Below, piece by piece: positions 1 through 6,429 of a stretch of DNA of 8,396 bases; within the stretch, counting starts at the first letter, position 1; every line of letters starts with the position of its first letter. Where the stretch lies: contig PKXE01000223.1 in the NCBI GenBank assembly GCA_003132265.1, positions 3,578-11,973 on the forward strand, read 5' to 3'. The notes beneath the pieces were generated by a model. That model was not told the origin of the DNA and searched no databases. It saw nothing but the letters and a program-made list of their open reading frames with translations. The translations under genes were made by a program, and so were the position numbers. The stretch comes from Candidatus Dormiibacterota bacterium. Lineage in GTDB: Bacteria > Chloroflexota > Dormibacteria > Aeolococcales > Bog-877.

Positions 1-261
1 AGGCAGCTTCAGGACCTCCGGCGCAAGAGCGGGCTGCGAGCGGGAGAACCCATCGAGGCCCGGTACGCGACTGACGAGGAACTGGCGGCTGCGATCGAGG
101 AGGGGAAGGGACAGATTCAAGCCCAGTGCTTCGTCAAATCCCTGGAGCGCGGCGAGCCCGGCTCGGAGCGACCGCCCGAGTACTCCGCGTGGTCGGAACT
201 CAAGGTGCCACCGCATGCGATCTGGGTTGCCCTGCGTCGGCTCCGCTCCGACGCACAATGA
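1..261 (+). CDS. ileS: Isoleucyl-tRNA synthetase, C-terminal end (partial)
   Basis: The window opens inside a gene whose last 86 codons are read in frame 1, ending at TGA 259-261. The fragment begins RQLQDLRRKSGLRAGEPIEA, which resembles the conserved 'vR-iQ-lRK-aGl-v-d-I' block in the C-terminal anticodon-binding region of long-form isoleucyl-tRNA synthetases. It finishes with an Ile/Trp-containing stretch (AIWVALRRLRSDAQ). IleRS charges tRNA-Ile in the cytoplasm and edits misactivated valine; those domains lie upstream of the window. The following genes, a TraR-like zinc-finger protein, lspA and rluD, are a common neighbourhood for ileS in high-GC bacteria, which supports the call. The fragment lacks the catalytic HIGH and KMSKS motifs, so the identity rests on this one block plus context; another class I synthetase is less likely but possible. 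Confidence 0.72.
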   Translation, partial: RQLQDLRRKSGLRAGEPIEARYATDEELAAAIEEGKGQIQAQCFVKSLERGEPGSERPPEYSAWSELKVPPHAIWVALRRLRSDAQ

Positions 262-298
262 CGTCGATGGGGTCTTCCCCCGCTGCCCTAGGACGGCA

Positions 299-304
299 CA
301 TAAT
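299..304 (+). promoter_or_regulatory. Possible -10 element (CATAAT)
   Basis: CATAAT matches the bacterial -10 consensus at five of six positions and stands out in a GC-rich spacer. It would give a leader of about 78 nt before the zinc-finger gene. No good -35 hexamer is visible 16-19 nt upstream (the sequence there is C-rich), so this is a weak prediction. Confidence 0.25.
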
Positions 305-374
305 GCTCCCGCCCCCAGGCAGCGGCAGGTAACCCCTCCCGTCTAGCTGGCCTCCCGGCCCTGGGGAGTTCATC

Positions 375-380
375 GAGGAA
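375..380 (+). promoter_or_regulatory. Ribosome binding site (GAGGAA)
   Basis: A purine-rich GAGGAA lies 8 nt before ATG 389 and supports that start for the DksA/TraR-type protein. Confidence 0.6.
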
Positions 381-388
381 GTTCGAGC

Positions 389-763
389 ATGAGCGAGATC
401 GCCACCACGACCCGCGAGGGCGACCTGGCCAAGATCCGCCGCCAGGTCGAATCGGAGAAGGCGCGCCTGGACCAGGAGCTGGCTCAACTGGCTGGGGTCC
501 CCACTAACGGCGGTGGTCGAGAAGCGCCCTTCCATGAGCACCCCACCGAGCACGCCGGCGAGATGGAGGAGCACGAGCGACTGCTGGCGATCCGCGAGAA
601 TCTGCACCAAATGTACGAGCAGTGCGATGACGCGCTGGGGCGGCTGGAACGGGGCGAGTACGGACTGTGCCGCAGCTGCGGCACGGAGATCGCCATCGAG
701 AGGTTGCGCGCCCTGCCCTATGCGACCCGGTGCGTTCCCTGCAAAGAGGCCAAGCGCGACTGA
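389..763 (+). CDS. DksA/TraR-type C4 zinc-finger protein
   Basis: This 124-residue protein ends in a DksA/TraR zinc finger of form C-x2-C-x17-C-x2-C (C94, C97, C115, C118), preceded by the typical 'ALGRLERGEYGLCRSCG' lead-in. Residues about 12-35 and 56-90 are charged and helical-looking, fitting the family's coiled-coil hairpin. The loop between them carries HPTEHAGE-MEEHE, similar to the HPAD...E..E signature of the short Gram-positive (YteA-like) group. DksA itself binds RNA polymerase in the secondary channel and tunes rRNA and amino-acid promoters. Whether this short homologue does so is inference. ATG 389 is backed by a ribosome binding site. The gene sits between ileS and lspA, separated from both by spacers, so it may be its own transcription unit. 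Confidence 0.88.
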   Translation: MSEIATTTREGDLAKIRRQVESEKARLDQELAQLAGVPTNGGGREAPFHEHPTEHAGEMEEHERLLAIRENLHQMYEQCDDALGRLERGEYGLCRSCGTEIAIERLRALPYATRCVPCKEAKRD

Positions 764-810
764 CCGTTCCTAAACACCGGACCCAGCGGACAAGGAGCTG
801 TGCCGAAGTT

Positions 811-837
811 GAGCCCACCGCTCGGCTCGGTGGGCTC
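811..837 (+). terminator. Perfect 10-bp hairpin, possible terminator without T-tract
   Basis: GAGCCCACCG (811-820) and CGGTGGGCTC (828-837) are exact inverted repeats around a 7-nt loop, 48 nt after the zinc-finger gene stop. No run of T follows, so it is not a classical intrinsic terminator; U-less hairpin terminators have been proposed in high-GC bacteria. It could instead be an RNA-stabilising 3' end or a regulatory hairpin. Confidence 0.4.
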
Positions 838-988
838 CGGGGCGATCCCGGTTCCCGCTTTATCGGAGCTGGCCACCGAAGCGGTCTTACCGCTGCTCGC
901 CAGGCGTTTCCCGTCTCCCGCGCACTGAGGGCGACGCGCCCGGTATTCGGTTGGGTTCAGGGTCGCCCGGGTTTGGGTATCAGCCTGG

Positions 989-1002
989 CGAACACCTGTT
1001 CG
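989..1002. promoter_or_regulatory. LexA (SOS-box)-like palindrome
   Basis: CGAACACCTGTTCG has perfect CGAAC/GTTCG arms spaced by 4 nt. It matches the Gram-positive/actinobacterial SOS box (CGAACRNRYGTTYG) at all but one position: C instead of a purine at the seventh of the eight remaining informative bases' centre (base 996). It lies 38 nt upstream of the annotated lspA ATG. Chance occurrence of the arms in one 8-kb window is low but not negligible across a genome, and lspA is not a usual SOS gene. Confidence 0.3.
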
Positions 1003-1039
1003 GCGACGCTACCACTGCAAGCTACCCATTGGCAACCGC

Positions 1040-1567
1040 ATGTCGCATGCCCATGACCAGCTCCGCTACCCCACGCGGGACCCGACAAGGTCCCGGGGCG
1101 TCTTGAGTAGATCACGGCCCTGGCCCCTTTGGACGGGGGTAGCGGCGATCCTAGTCTTCGGCGTCGATCGACTCACCAAGTTCTGGGTCACCCATTCGCT
1201 CGCTCTGGGACAGCAGCTCTGGCCCAGTTCGCCAGTCCACATCTACTACACCGAGAACAGCGGGGCCGCCTTCAGCATCCTGCCCAGTGCGGACTGGCTC
1301 TTCCTGGCGGTGGCGCTGGCGGTGGTTTTGGTCATCGCCTGGCGCTGGCGGCTCCTGGCCCTCCAGCCCTGGTGGGTGCAGACCGGGGTGGGGTTGTTGC
1401 TCGGAGGGGCGCTCGCCAACGCCGTGGACCGGGTGACCGAGGGCTACGTGGTGGACTTCATCCAATTCCCGCACTTTCCCATCTTCAATGTCGCCGACTC
1501 CGGGATCACCGTGGGGGTCGTGATCCTGCTGGTCCGGATCACGCTGGCTGGCCGCGCCGGTGCCTGA
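1040..1567 (+). CDS. lspA: Lipoprotein signal peptidase (signal peptidase II)
   Basis: LspA is an inner-membrane aspartyl protease that removes signal peptides from prolipoproteins after diacylglyceryl modification. The 175-residue product has four hydrophobic segments (about 31-51, 83-101, 112-129, 152-171). Family motifs are present in order: DRLTKFWV (43-50), ENSGAAFS (72-79), GGALANAVDR (122-131) with catalytic Asp130, and FNVADS (149-154) with catalytic Asp153. The start is uncertain. ATG 1040 has no ribosome binding site, lies within a small GCATG-TCG-CATGC hairpin, and gives a basic N-terminal extension of about 30 residues. TTG 1103 (codon 22) would give a 154-residue protein closer to the usual length. 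The end overlaps the next gene by 8 nt, implying translational coupling. Confidence 0.93.
   Translation: MSHAHDQLRYPTRDPTRSRGVLSRSRPWPLWTGVAAILVFGVDRLTKFWVTHSLALGQQLWPSSPVHIYYTENSGAAFSILPSADWLFLAVALAVVLVIAWRWRLLALQPWWVQTGVGLLLGGALANAVDRVTEGYVVDFIQFPHFPIFNVADSGITVGVVILLVRITLAGRAGA
1076..1095 (+). repeat. Inverted repeat near the lspA start
   Basis: CGGGACC (1076-1082) and GGTCCCG (1089-1095) are exact inverted repeats around CGACAA. The hairpin lies inside the N-terminal extension of the ATG reading frame, or in the 5' leader if translation starts at TTG 1103 only 7 nt downstream. In the latter case it could affect ribosome access. Confidence 0.4.
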
Positions 1568-2540
1568 AGTGGCTCCGCCGCCAGCTGAGCGTGGGCTCGC
1601 ACCCGCCCTCCCGTCCGAGGCTGGCCTCCGCCTCGATGTCTTCCTCTCCGCGCGATTGGGCGGGACGCGCGCCCACGCCCAGCGGCTGGTGAAGGAGAGC
1701 CTGGTCTCGGTGGGTGGGCGCCTCGTACTGCGGCCTTCGCAGCTGGTCCGCCAGGACGACGTCGTTTCGCTCGCGCCGGAAGCTCCACCGGCGGTTTCGG
1801 AGGAGCCTTTTCAGGAAGTGCGCGTTGTCTATCAGGACGACTCCCTGATGGTCGTGGATAAGCCCGCCGGAATGGTGGTGCACCCCGGACCGGGGCATCG
1901 GGACGGCACTCTCGCCCAGCTGGTCCAGAGCTGGGGCGGACCCTGGTCGATGGCCGGCGGCGAGGAGCGCGCCGGGATCGTGCACCGGCTCGACCGGGGC
2001 ACCAGCGGGCTGTTGGTGCTGGCGCGGACCGAGGAGGCCCACCGAAAGCTGGCGCGCCAGCTCCGCACCAGGACCATGGGCCGTGAGTACTGGGCGCTGG
2101 CCGAGGGCGGGTTCCGAGAGGACCGGGGTCGCATCGAGGCGGCGATCGGCCGGGACCCAAAGCGGCCCCGCCGGATGGCGGTCGGTGCTGGTGGTCGCGA
2201 GGCGGCCACCGAGTTCGCCGTCTTGGAACGCTTGCCCCAGCACACGGCGCTGCGCCTTCGGCTTCTGACCGGGCGCACTCACCAGATCCGGGTCCACCTC
2301 GCCTACATCGGAAGGCCGCTGGCCGGGGACGGGCTCTACGGCACCTCGTCAGCCGGTGGCCTGTCCCGTCCCGCCCTGCACGCTGCCATGCTCCACCTTC
2401 AGCACCCGGACGACGGCCGGGAGATGGCCTTCGTCAGCCCCCTCCCGGCGGACCTGGAGCTGCTCCGTCTCCAGGTCGGGGCCTCGCCCGGCAGTCGAGC
2501 CGTCTGGCCCTGGGAACCCCTAACCTCGAACCCGGAATGA
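1560..2540 (+). CDS. rluD: RluA/RluD-family 23S rRNA pseudouridine synthase
   Basis: The enzyme isomerises specific uridines of ribosomal RNA to pseudouridine; RluD of E. coli modifies helix 69 of 23S rRNA. The 326-residue product has an S4 RNA-binding domain at about residues 22-75 (LRLDVFLSARL...VGGRLV...VRQDDVV). A catalytic domain follows with VVDKPAGMVVHPGPG (98-112), the signature HRLDRGTSGLLV (142-153) with catalytic Asp145, and GRTHQIRVHLA (238-248). This architecture fits the RluD branch, but exact target sites cannot be read from the sequence. GTG 1560 overlaps the lspA end by 8 nt (GTGCCTGA) with no clear ribosome binding site, suggesting coupling. Its TGA overlaps the gmk ATG. Confidence 0.9.
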   Translation: MPEVAPPPAERGLAPALPSEAGLRLDVFLSARLGGTRAHAQRLVKESLVSVGGRLVLRPSQLVRQDDVVSLAPEAPPAVSEEPFQEVRVVYQDDSLMVVDKPAGMVVHPGPGHRDGTLAQLVQSWGGPWSMAGGEERAGIVHRLDRGTSGLLVLARTEEAHRKLARQLRTRTMGREYWALAEGGFREDRGRIEAAIGRDPKRPRRMAVGAGGREAATEFAVLERLPQHTALRLRLLTGRTHQIRVHLAYIGRPLAGDGLYGTSSAGGLSRPALHAAMLHLQHPDDGREMAFVSPLPADLELLRLQVGASPGSRAVWPWEPLTSNPE

Positions 2541-3118
2541 CCAAGAGTTCAGGTAGAGGACGTCTCATCGTGCTATCGGGGCCGAGCGGGGTGGGCAAGG
2601 ACACCGTGATCGGGGAGCTGCTGGGGTTGCGGCCCTCGCTTCGGCGCCCCGCCGCCTACACCACCAGGCTGCCCCGGCCCGGCGAGGTCGACGGGCGCGA
2701 CTACTCGTTCGTCAGCCCCGAGGCCTTCAGCGACAGGGAAACCACTCACCAGTTCTTGGAGACGGCTTCGGTCCACGGCAATCGCTACGGCACCTCGCGG
2801 GCCCGCGTGGAGGAGCTTCTCGATAAAGGCCAAGACGTGCTGCTCAAGCTCGACGTGCAAGGCGCCGCCCAACTGCGGGACGCCGGGGTCGACGCCACCT
2901 TCGTGTTCCTCGCTCCGCCCTCCCGGGAGGTGTTGCTGGAGCGGCTCCTGCGCCGGGAGACCGAGAGTGCCGAGGAGCTGGCCGTTCGTACCAGGGACGC
3001 CGACCGGGAGCTGGCCGAGGCCGGCTGGTATCACCACGTGGTGGTGAACGATGAGGTGAGTCGGGCGGCCCGCGAGGTGGCGGCCATCCTGACCGAGAAG
3101 GCCCCCGCCCCGAGCTGA
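2537..3118 (+). CDS. gmk: Guanylate kinase
   Basis: Guanylate kinase phosphorylates GMP to GDP with ATP, feeding GTP and dGTP pools. The 193-residue product has the P-loop GPSGVGKDT (15-23), the GMP-binding segment YTTRLPRPGEVDGRDYSF (41-58), FLETASVHGNRYGT (73-86), and DVQGAAQLR (106-114). The C-terminal lid and core carry RRETES...R and VVVND (168-172). Length is slightly short of the E. coli enzyme (about 207). The residue after the P-loop lysine is Asp22 rather than the usual Ser; Gly is also seen there in some guanylate kinases. It starts in an ATGA overlap with rluD, so translation is probably coupled. The neighbour often found downstream, rpoZ, is absent. Confidence 0.95.
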   Translation: MTKSSGRGRLIVLSGPSGVGKDTVIGELLGLRPSLRRPAAYTTRLPRPGEVDGRDYSFVSPEAFSDRETTHQFLETASVHGNRYGTSRARVEELLDKGQDVLLKLDVQGAAQLRDAGVDATFVFLAPPSREVLLERLLRRETESAEELAVRTRDADRELAEAGWYHHVVVNDEVSRAAREVAAILTEKAPAPS

Positions 3119-3142
3119 ACGACCCCTGGCGCCTGCCACAAT
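3115..3142 (+). promoter_or_regulatory. Possible promoter for a leaderless coaBC transcript
   Basis: CTGAAC (3115-3120) and CACAAT (3137-3142) are separated by 16 nt and match the -35 and -10 consensus at three and four of six positions. Transcription would start about 7-10 nt beyond the -10, at or near ATG 3152. That start has no ribosome binding site, as expected of a leaderless mRNA. The matches are modest. Confidence 0.28.
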
Positions 3143-3151
3143 GGCTTCGGG

Positions 3152-4426
3152 ATGGCTGAGGAGATGCGGCCGGGGCTCAGCGGACGCAAGGTCGCGGTCC
3201 ATGTCTGCGGCGGGGTGGCGGTGGTCAAGGTGCCTGAGCTGATCACCTCGCTGCGCCGTCAGGGCGTCGAGGTCAGGGTGGCGATGACCCCTTCGGCCAC
3301 CTCGTTCATCTCGCCGACCACGCTGCGGGCACTGTCGGGCAACCCCGTCGCCTGGCGCCTCTTCCCGGCCAAGGGAAGCGCCAGAAATGCGGACCAGGGG
3401 GAGGGACACGGGATGGCCCACATCGACCTCTCCAGCTGGGCCGACTGTCACCTGGTGGTGCCCTTGACCGCCTCCACCCTGGCCCGGCTGGCGACCGGGC
3501 TGGCCGACGACGTGGTCAGTTCTACTCTGCTGGCGACGACAGCGCCGATGATTTTGGCCCCGGCCATGGAGACCGGAATGTGGCGCAACCCCGCGACCCA
3601 GAAGAACCTCGCCACCCTGGTTGCGAGGGGAGCACTGGTGGTCGGGCCGAACAGTGGCCGGCTCGCCTCCGGGCGCATCGGGGAGGGCCGCCTGGCCGAG
3701 CCAGCAGAGATCGTGGCCGCGACCCTCCGGGTCCTGCAGCCGTACGGATTGATGCGGGACTGGGAGGTTCTGGTCACTGCGGGAGGCACGCGGGAGCCGA
3801 TCGACCCGGTCCGCTACCTCGGCAATCGGAGCAGCGGGAAGATGGGGGAGCGGCTCGCTGCGGAGGCAGCGGCTCGAGGCGCCCTGGTCCACCTGGTGAC
3901 GGCCGCCGAGGCCAACCCGGAGCTGCCCGGGGTCGAGACGGTGAGGGTGGAGACGGCCGATGAGATGCTCCGCGCCTGCCTGGCCCGGCTTCCTTCAGTG
4001 CGCCTCGTCCTGATGGCGGCGGCGGTCGCCGACTTCCGAGTGGAGCAGCCGGCCTCCCACAAGCTCCACCGACGCGACCAGCCGGAGCTGGAACTGCGGC
4101 TGGTCCCCAACGTCGACATCCTCGCCCAGCTCATGGCGGATAGACCTCCGGGGTGCCTCGTCGTCGGCTTCGCCGCTGAGACTGAGGACGTGGCCCAGCG
4201 CGGGCTGGCCAAGCTGAAGCAGAAGGGCTGCGACATGATCGTCGCCAATCCCGTCAGCGGCGAGCACTCGGCGATGGGGGGAGACATGGCCGAAGCCACC
4301 CTGCTCACCCGGGACGGCCGCACCACGCAACTGGACTGGCGGCCCAAGTCGGCGATCACCGCCGCCATCCTGGATGAAGTGCAGCGGCTGGACGAGGACG
4401 CTCCGAGACCCTCGTTCACCGGGTGA
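3152..4426 (+). CDS. coaBC: Bifunctional CoaBC (phosphopantothenoylcysteine decarboxylase / phosphopantothenate-cysteine ligase)
   Basis: CoaBC performs two steps of coenzyme A synthesis: joining 4'-phosphopantothenate to cysteine (CoaB) and decarboxylating the product to 4'-phosphopantetheine with FMN (CoaC). CoaC spans about residues 11-195: GGVAVVKVPEL (20-30), MTPSATSFISP, AHIDLSSWAD with His90, and GLADD. CoaB spans about 203-412: GGTREPIDPVRYLGNRSSGKMG (211-232, listed here in pieces as GGTREPIDP and GNRSSGKMG), AAAVADF (289-295), Lys304, VGFAAETED (338-346) and DMIVANPV (361-368). Two CoaC positions deviate: the PxMNxxMW motif reads PAMETGMW, with Glu140 for Asn, and the usual flap Cys is Ser173 in LASGRIGEGR. 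The CoaB half looks fully conserved. GTGA couples it to priA. ATG 3164 is an alternative start. Confidence 0.94.
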   Translation: MAEEMRPGLSGRKVAVHVCGGVAVVKVPELITSLRRQGVEVRVAMTPSATSFISPTTLRALSGNPVAWRLFPAKGSARNADQGEGHGMAHIDLSSWADCHLVVPLTASTLARLATGLADDVVSSTLLATTAPMILAPAMETGMWRNPATQKNLATLVARGALVVGPNSGRLASGRIGEGRLAEPAEIVAATLRVLQPYGLMRDWEVLVTAGGTREPIDPVRYLGNRSSGKMGERLAAEAAARGALVHLVTAAEANPELPGVETVRVETADEMLRACLARLPSVRLVLMAAAVADFRVEQPASHKLHRRDQPELELRLVPNVDILAQLMADRPPGCLVVGFAAETEDVAQRGLAKLKQKGCDMIVANPVSGEHSAMGGDMAEATLLTRDGRTTQLDWRPKSAITAAILDEVQRLDEDAPRPSFTG

Positions 4427-6429
4427 GCCCGTCCCTGCACCTAGTTGCCCGGGTGTCCCCCGACCTCCGGGCGGGTCCGCCGGCGGGGCTCTACGACTAC
4501 CTCATCCCCGAAGAGCTCCGGGGCCAGCTGCGCCTGGGCCAGCGGGTGGTGGTGCCCTTCGGGCGCCGCCGGGTGTTCGCCTTCGTGGTCGAGCTTCTGG
4601 ACGATTCCCCAATCGAGCAACTGCGCCCTTTGGAGCGGATCCGGGACGAGGAGCCGCTCCTGCTTCCCCACCAGATCAGCCTCGCCCAGTGGATCGCCGC
4701 TCACTATCTATGTCCGCTGCCTGAGGTCCTGCGCGCCATGATCCCGCCAGCCCTCCGGACTGGCAAGGCAACCTCCCGGCGCCTCGGCAGCCCCAAGGCG
4801 ACCGCCAAGGAGCCGGCGGCGCCGGCCAAGAGCCTGGCCCGGCTGGACCTCACCCCGGAGCAGGAGGAGGTCTTCGCCCCCATTAGGGACGCCATCTCCT
4901 GGTCGAGGGCGGACGAGTTCCTCCTCTTCGGGGTCACCGGATCGGGCAAGACTGAGGTGTATCTGGCCGCGATCAAGGCGGCGCTGGCCCTGGGCAAGGG
5001 GGCCATCGTGCTGGTCCCCGAGATCTCCCTCACCCCCCAGACCGAGAAGCGGTTCCTGGTCCATTTCCCGGGAATCGTGGCCGTACTCCATTCCGGGCTG
5101 ACCGTCGCCGAGCGGGGCCGGGAGTGGCGACGGGTGCGCGCCGGCCAGGCCCAGGTGGTGGTCGGATCCCGCAGCGCCGTCTTCGCGCCGATGGCCAATC
5201 CCGGAGTTGTGATCGTGGACGAGGAGGACTCGTCGTCCTACAAGCAGTACGACGCCATGCCCCGCTACCAGGCCGCGGACGTAGCCCGCCACCTGGGGCG
5301 GATTCTCTCGGTGCCCGTGGTCCTCGGCAGCGCCACCCCGCGGCTGGAGGCCTATCAGCAGGCGCTGGGCGCCAAAGGGCTCCGCCTGCTGCGAATGCCG
5401 CACCGGTTCGGGGGGCGGCCGCTACCGCCGGTCGAGGTGGTGGATCTGCGGGAGGAGCTGGCCTGGGGCAATCGCTCCCCTTTCTCCCGGCGGCTCACCG
5501 AGTTGGTGACCGAGACTCTCTCTGAGGGCGGCCAGGGGATCCTCTTCCTCAACCGGAGGGGGACCTCCAGCGTCGTGCTCTGCCGCAGCTGTGGGGAGGC
5601 GCTGGGATGCCCCAACTGCTCGGTGTCCCTGACCCTCCACTTCGAGGGGCGGCTCTGCACCTGCCACTACTGCGACCACCAGGTGGCGCTACCCGAGCAG
5701 TGCCCCACCTGTGGCAGCCGGCTGCTCCGGGCGCTGGGGGCTGGGACCGAGCGGATCGAGGCCGAGGCCAGAGAGCTCTGGCCCGAGGCCCGGATCCTCC
5801 GGATGGACCGGGACACCGTCGGGCACCGCGATGCCCACCGGGAGATCTACGAGGCCTTCGTGCGCCGCGACGCCGACCTCCTGATCGGCACCCAAATGGT
5901 GGCCAAGGGCTGGGACCTGCCGGGGGTCAGGCTGGTGGGGATAGTCAACGCCGACATCGCCCTCCACTTCCCCGACTTCCGAGCTGCCGAGAAGACCTTC
6001 TCCCTGCTGACCCAGGTGGCCGGCCGGGCCGGGCGCGGCGACGAGCCTGCCCAGGTGATTCTCCAGACGTACAGCCCGGACCACTCCGCCATCCAGCTCG
6101 CCAGCGCCCACGACTACGAGGGCTTCGCCGCCATGGAGCTGGAGGTGCGCCGCCAGCTCCGCTTTCCACCGTTCACCAGGCTCCTGGTCCTCACCCGCAG
6201 CGATCCGAGCGACCGCGAGGCGCGGGAGCAGGCGGAGCGGGAGGCGCTTCGACTCCGGGGGCTGCTGGAGGGAAGTGGGGTGGAGGTGTTGGGGCCGAGC
6301 CCTGCGTTCATCCCGAGGCTGCGCTCCCTTTACCGGTGGCAGCTGACGATCCGGGCGACACGGCTGGAGGCGGTCCGGCCCCATCTTCCCGAAGGACGCG
6401 GCTGGGCCATCGACGTTGACCCTGCCTGA
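4423..6429 (+). CDS. priA: Primosomal protein N' (replication restart helicase PriA)
   Basis: PriA recognises abandoned replication forks and reloads the replisome. The 668-residue product has the N-terminal 3'-DNA-binding domain (about 1-110), Walker A GVTGSGKTEVY (170-180, Lys176), VPEISLTPQT, a DEED box (266-269), LGSATP (301-306) and FLNRRG. Zinc pairs are C387/C390, C396/C399, C414/C417 and C427/C430. The second lobe has LGAGTERIE (438-446), GTQMVAKGWDLP (489-500), FPDFRAAEKTF and QVAGRAGRG (531-539); the C-terminal domain ends WAIDVDP. Compared with E. coli PriA (732 residues), the winged-helix region is essentially missing: only about 30 basic, Ala/Pro-rich residues (112-142) link the DNA-binding domain to the helicase. 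DEEH is DEED, and KGH is KGW. GTG 4423 overlaps the coaBC stop and has no ribosome binding site. Confidence 0.95.
   Translation: MSPSLHLVARVSPDLRAGPPAGLYDYLIPEELRGQLRLGQRVVVPFGRRRVFAFVVELLDDSPIEQLRPLERIRDEEPLLLPHQISLAQWIAAHYLCPLPEVLRAMIPPALRTGKATSRRLGSPKATAKEPAAPAKSLARLDLTPEQEEVFAPIRDAISWSRADEFLLFGVTGSGKTEVYLAAIKAALALGKGAIVLVPEISLTPQTEKRFLVHFPGIVAVLHSGLTVAERGREWRRVRAGQAQVVVGSRSAVFAPMANPGVVIVDEEDSSSYKQYDAMPRYQAADVARHLGRILSVPVVLGSATPRLEAYQQALGAKGLRLLRMPHRFGGRPLPPVEVVDLREELAWGNRSPFSRRLTELVTETLSEGGQGILFLNRRGTSSVVLCRSCGEALGCPNCSVSLTLHFEGRLCTCHYCDHQVALPEQCPTCGSRLLRALGAGTERIEAEARELWPEARILRMDRDTVGHRDAHREIYEAFVRRDADLLIGTQMVAKGWDLPGVRLVGIVNADIALHFPDFRAAEKTFSLLTQVAGRAGRGDEPAQVILQTYSPDHSAIQLASAHDYEGFAAMELEVRRQLRFPPFTRLLVLTRSDPSDREAREQAEREALRLRGLLEGSGVEVLGPSPAFIPRLRSLYRWQLTIRATRLEAVRPHLPEGRGWAIDVDPA

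Larger units (their letters stand above)
764..1039 (+). other. 276-nt non-coding spacer with several hairpins
   Basis: No plausible gene is visible here. The region contains a perfect 10-bp hairpin at 811-837, short hairpins at 880-894 (AGCGGT-CTT-ACCGCT) and 929-941 (GGGCG-ACG-CGCCC), and a LexA-box-like palindrome at 989-1002. I see no convincing -35/-10 pair, although TTGGGT (951-956) and GGTAT (976-980) are loosely promoter-like. It may hold the end of the zinc-finger transcript and the start of the lspA operon transcript. Confidence 0.5.

Noticed and set aside
352..368. CTCCC/GGGAG hairpin before the zinc-finger gene as an ileS terminator
   Set aside because: The stem is only 5 bp, no T-tract follows, and such repeats are common by chance in GC-rich DNA.
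1027..1039. TTGGCAACCGC as a possible T-box antiterminator sequence
   Set aside because: It resembles part of the T-box consensus only loosely, the downstream gene is lspA rather than a synthetase or amino-acid gene, and no specifier stem is evident.
667..1056. 129-residue + strand frame across the zinc-finger gene end and the spacer
   Set aside because: It starts inside the zinc-finger gene in another frame, has no ribosome binding site, and has Arg-rich sequence without a recognisable domain. The spacer looks non-coding.
1444..2297. Two long - strand frames opposite rluD
   Set aside because: They are shadows of the rluD coding sequence with Arg/Pro-rich composition and no motif.
2573..3892. 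439-residue open frame on the - strand
   Set aside because: It lies opposite gmk and coaBC, both well-supported; its sequence is low-complexity Gly/Arg/Pro/His-rich with no family motif. Long antisense frames are expected at this GC content.
5607..6419. 270-residue + strand frame inside priA
   Set aside because: It is an alternative frame of a clearly real helicase gene, very Pro/Gly/Arg-rich.
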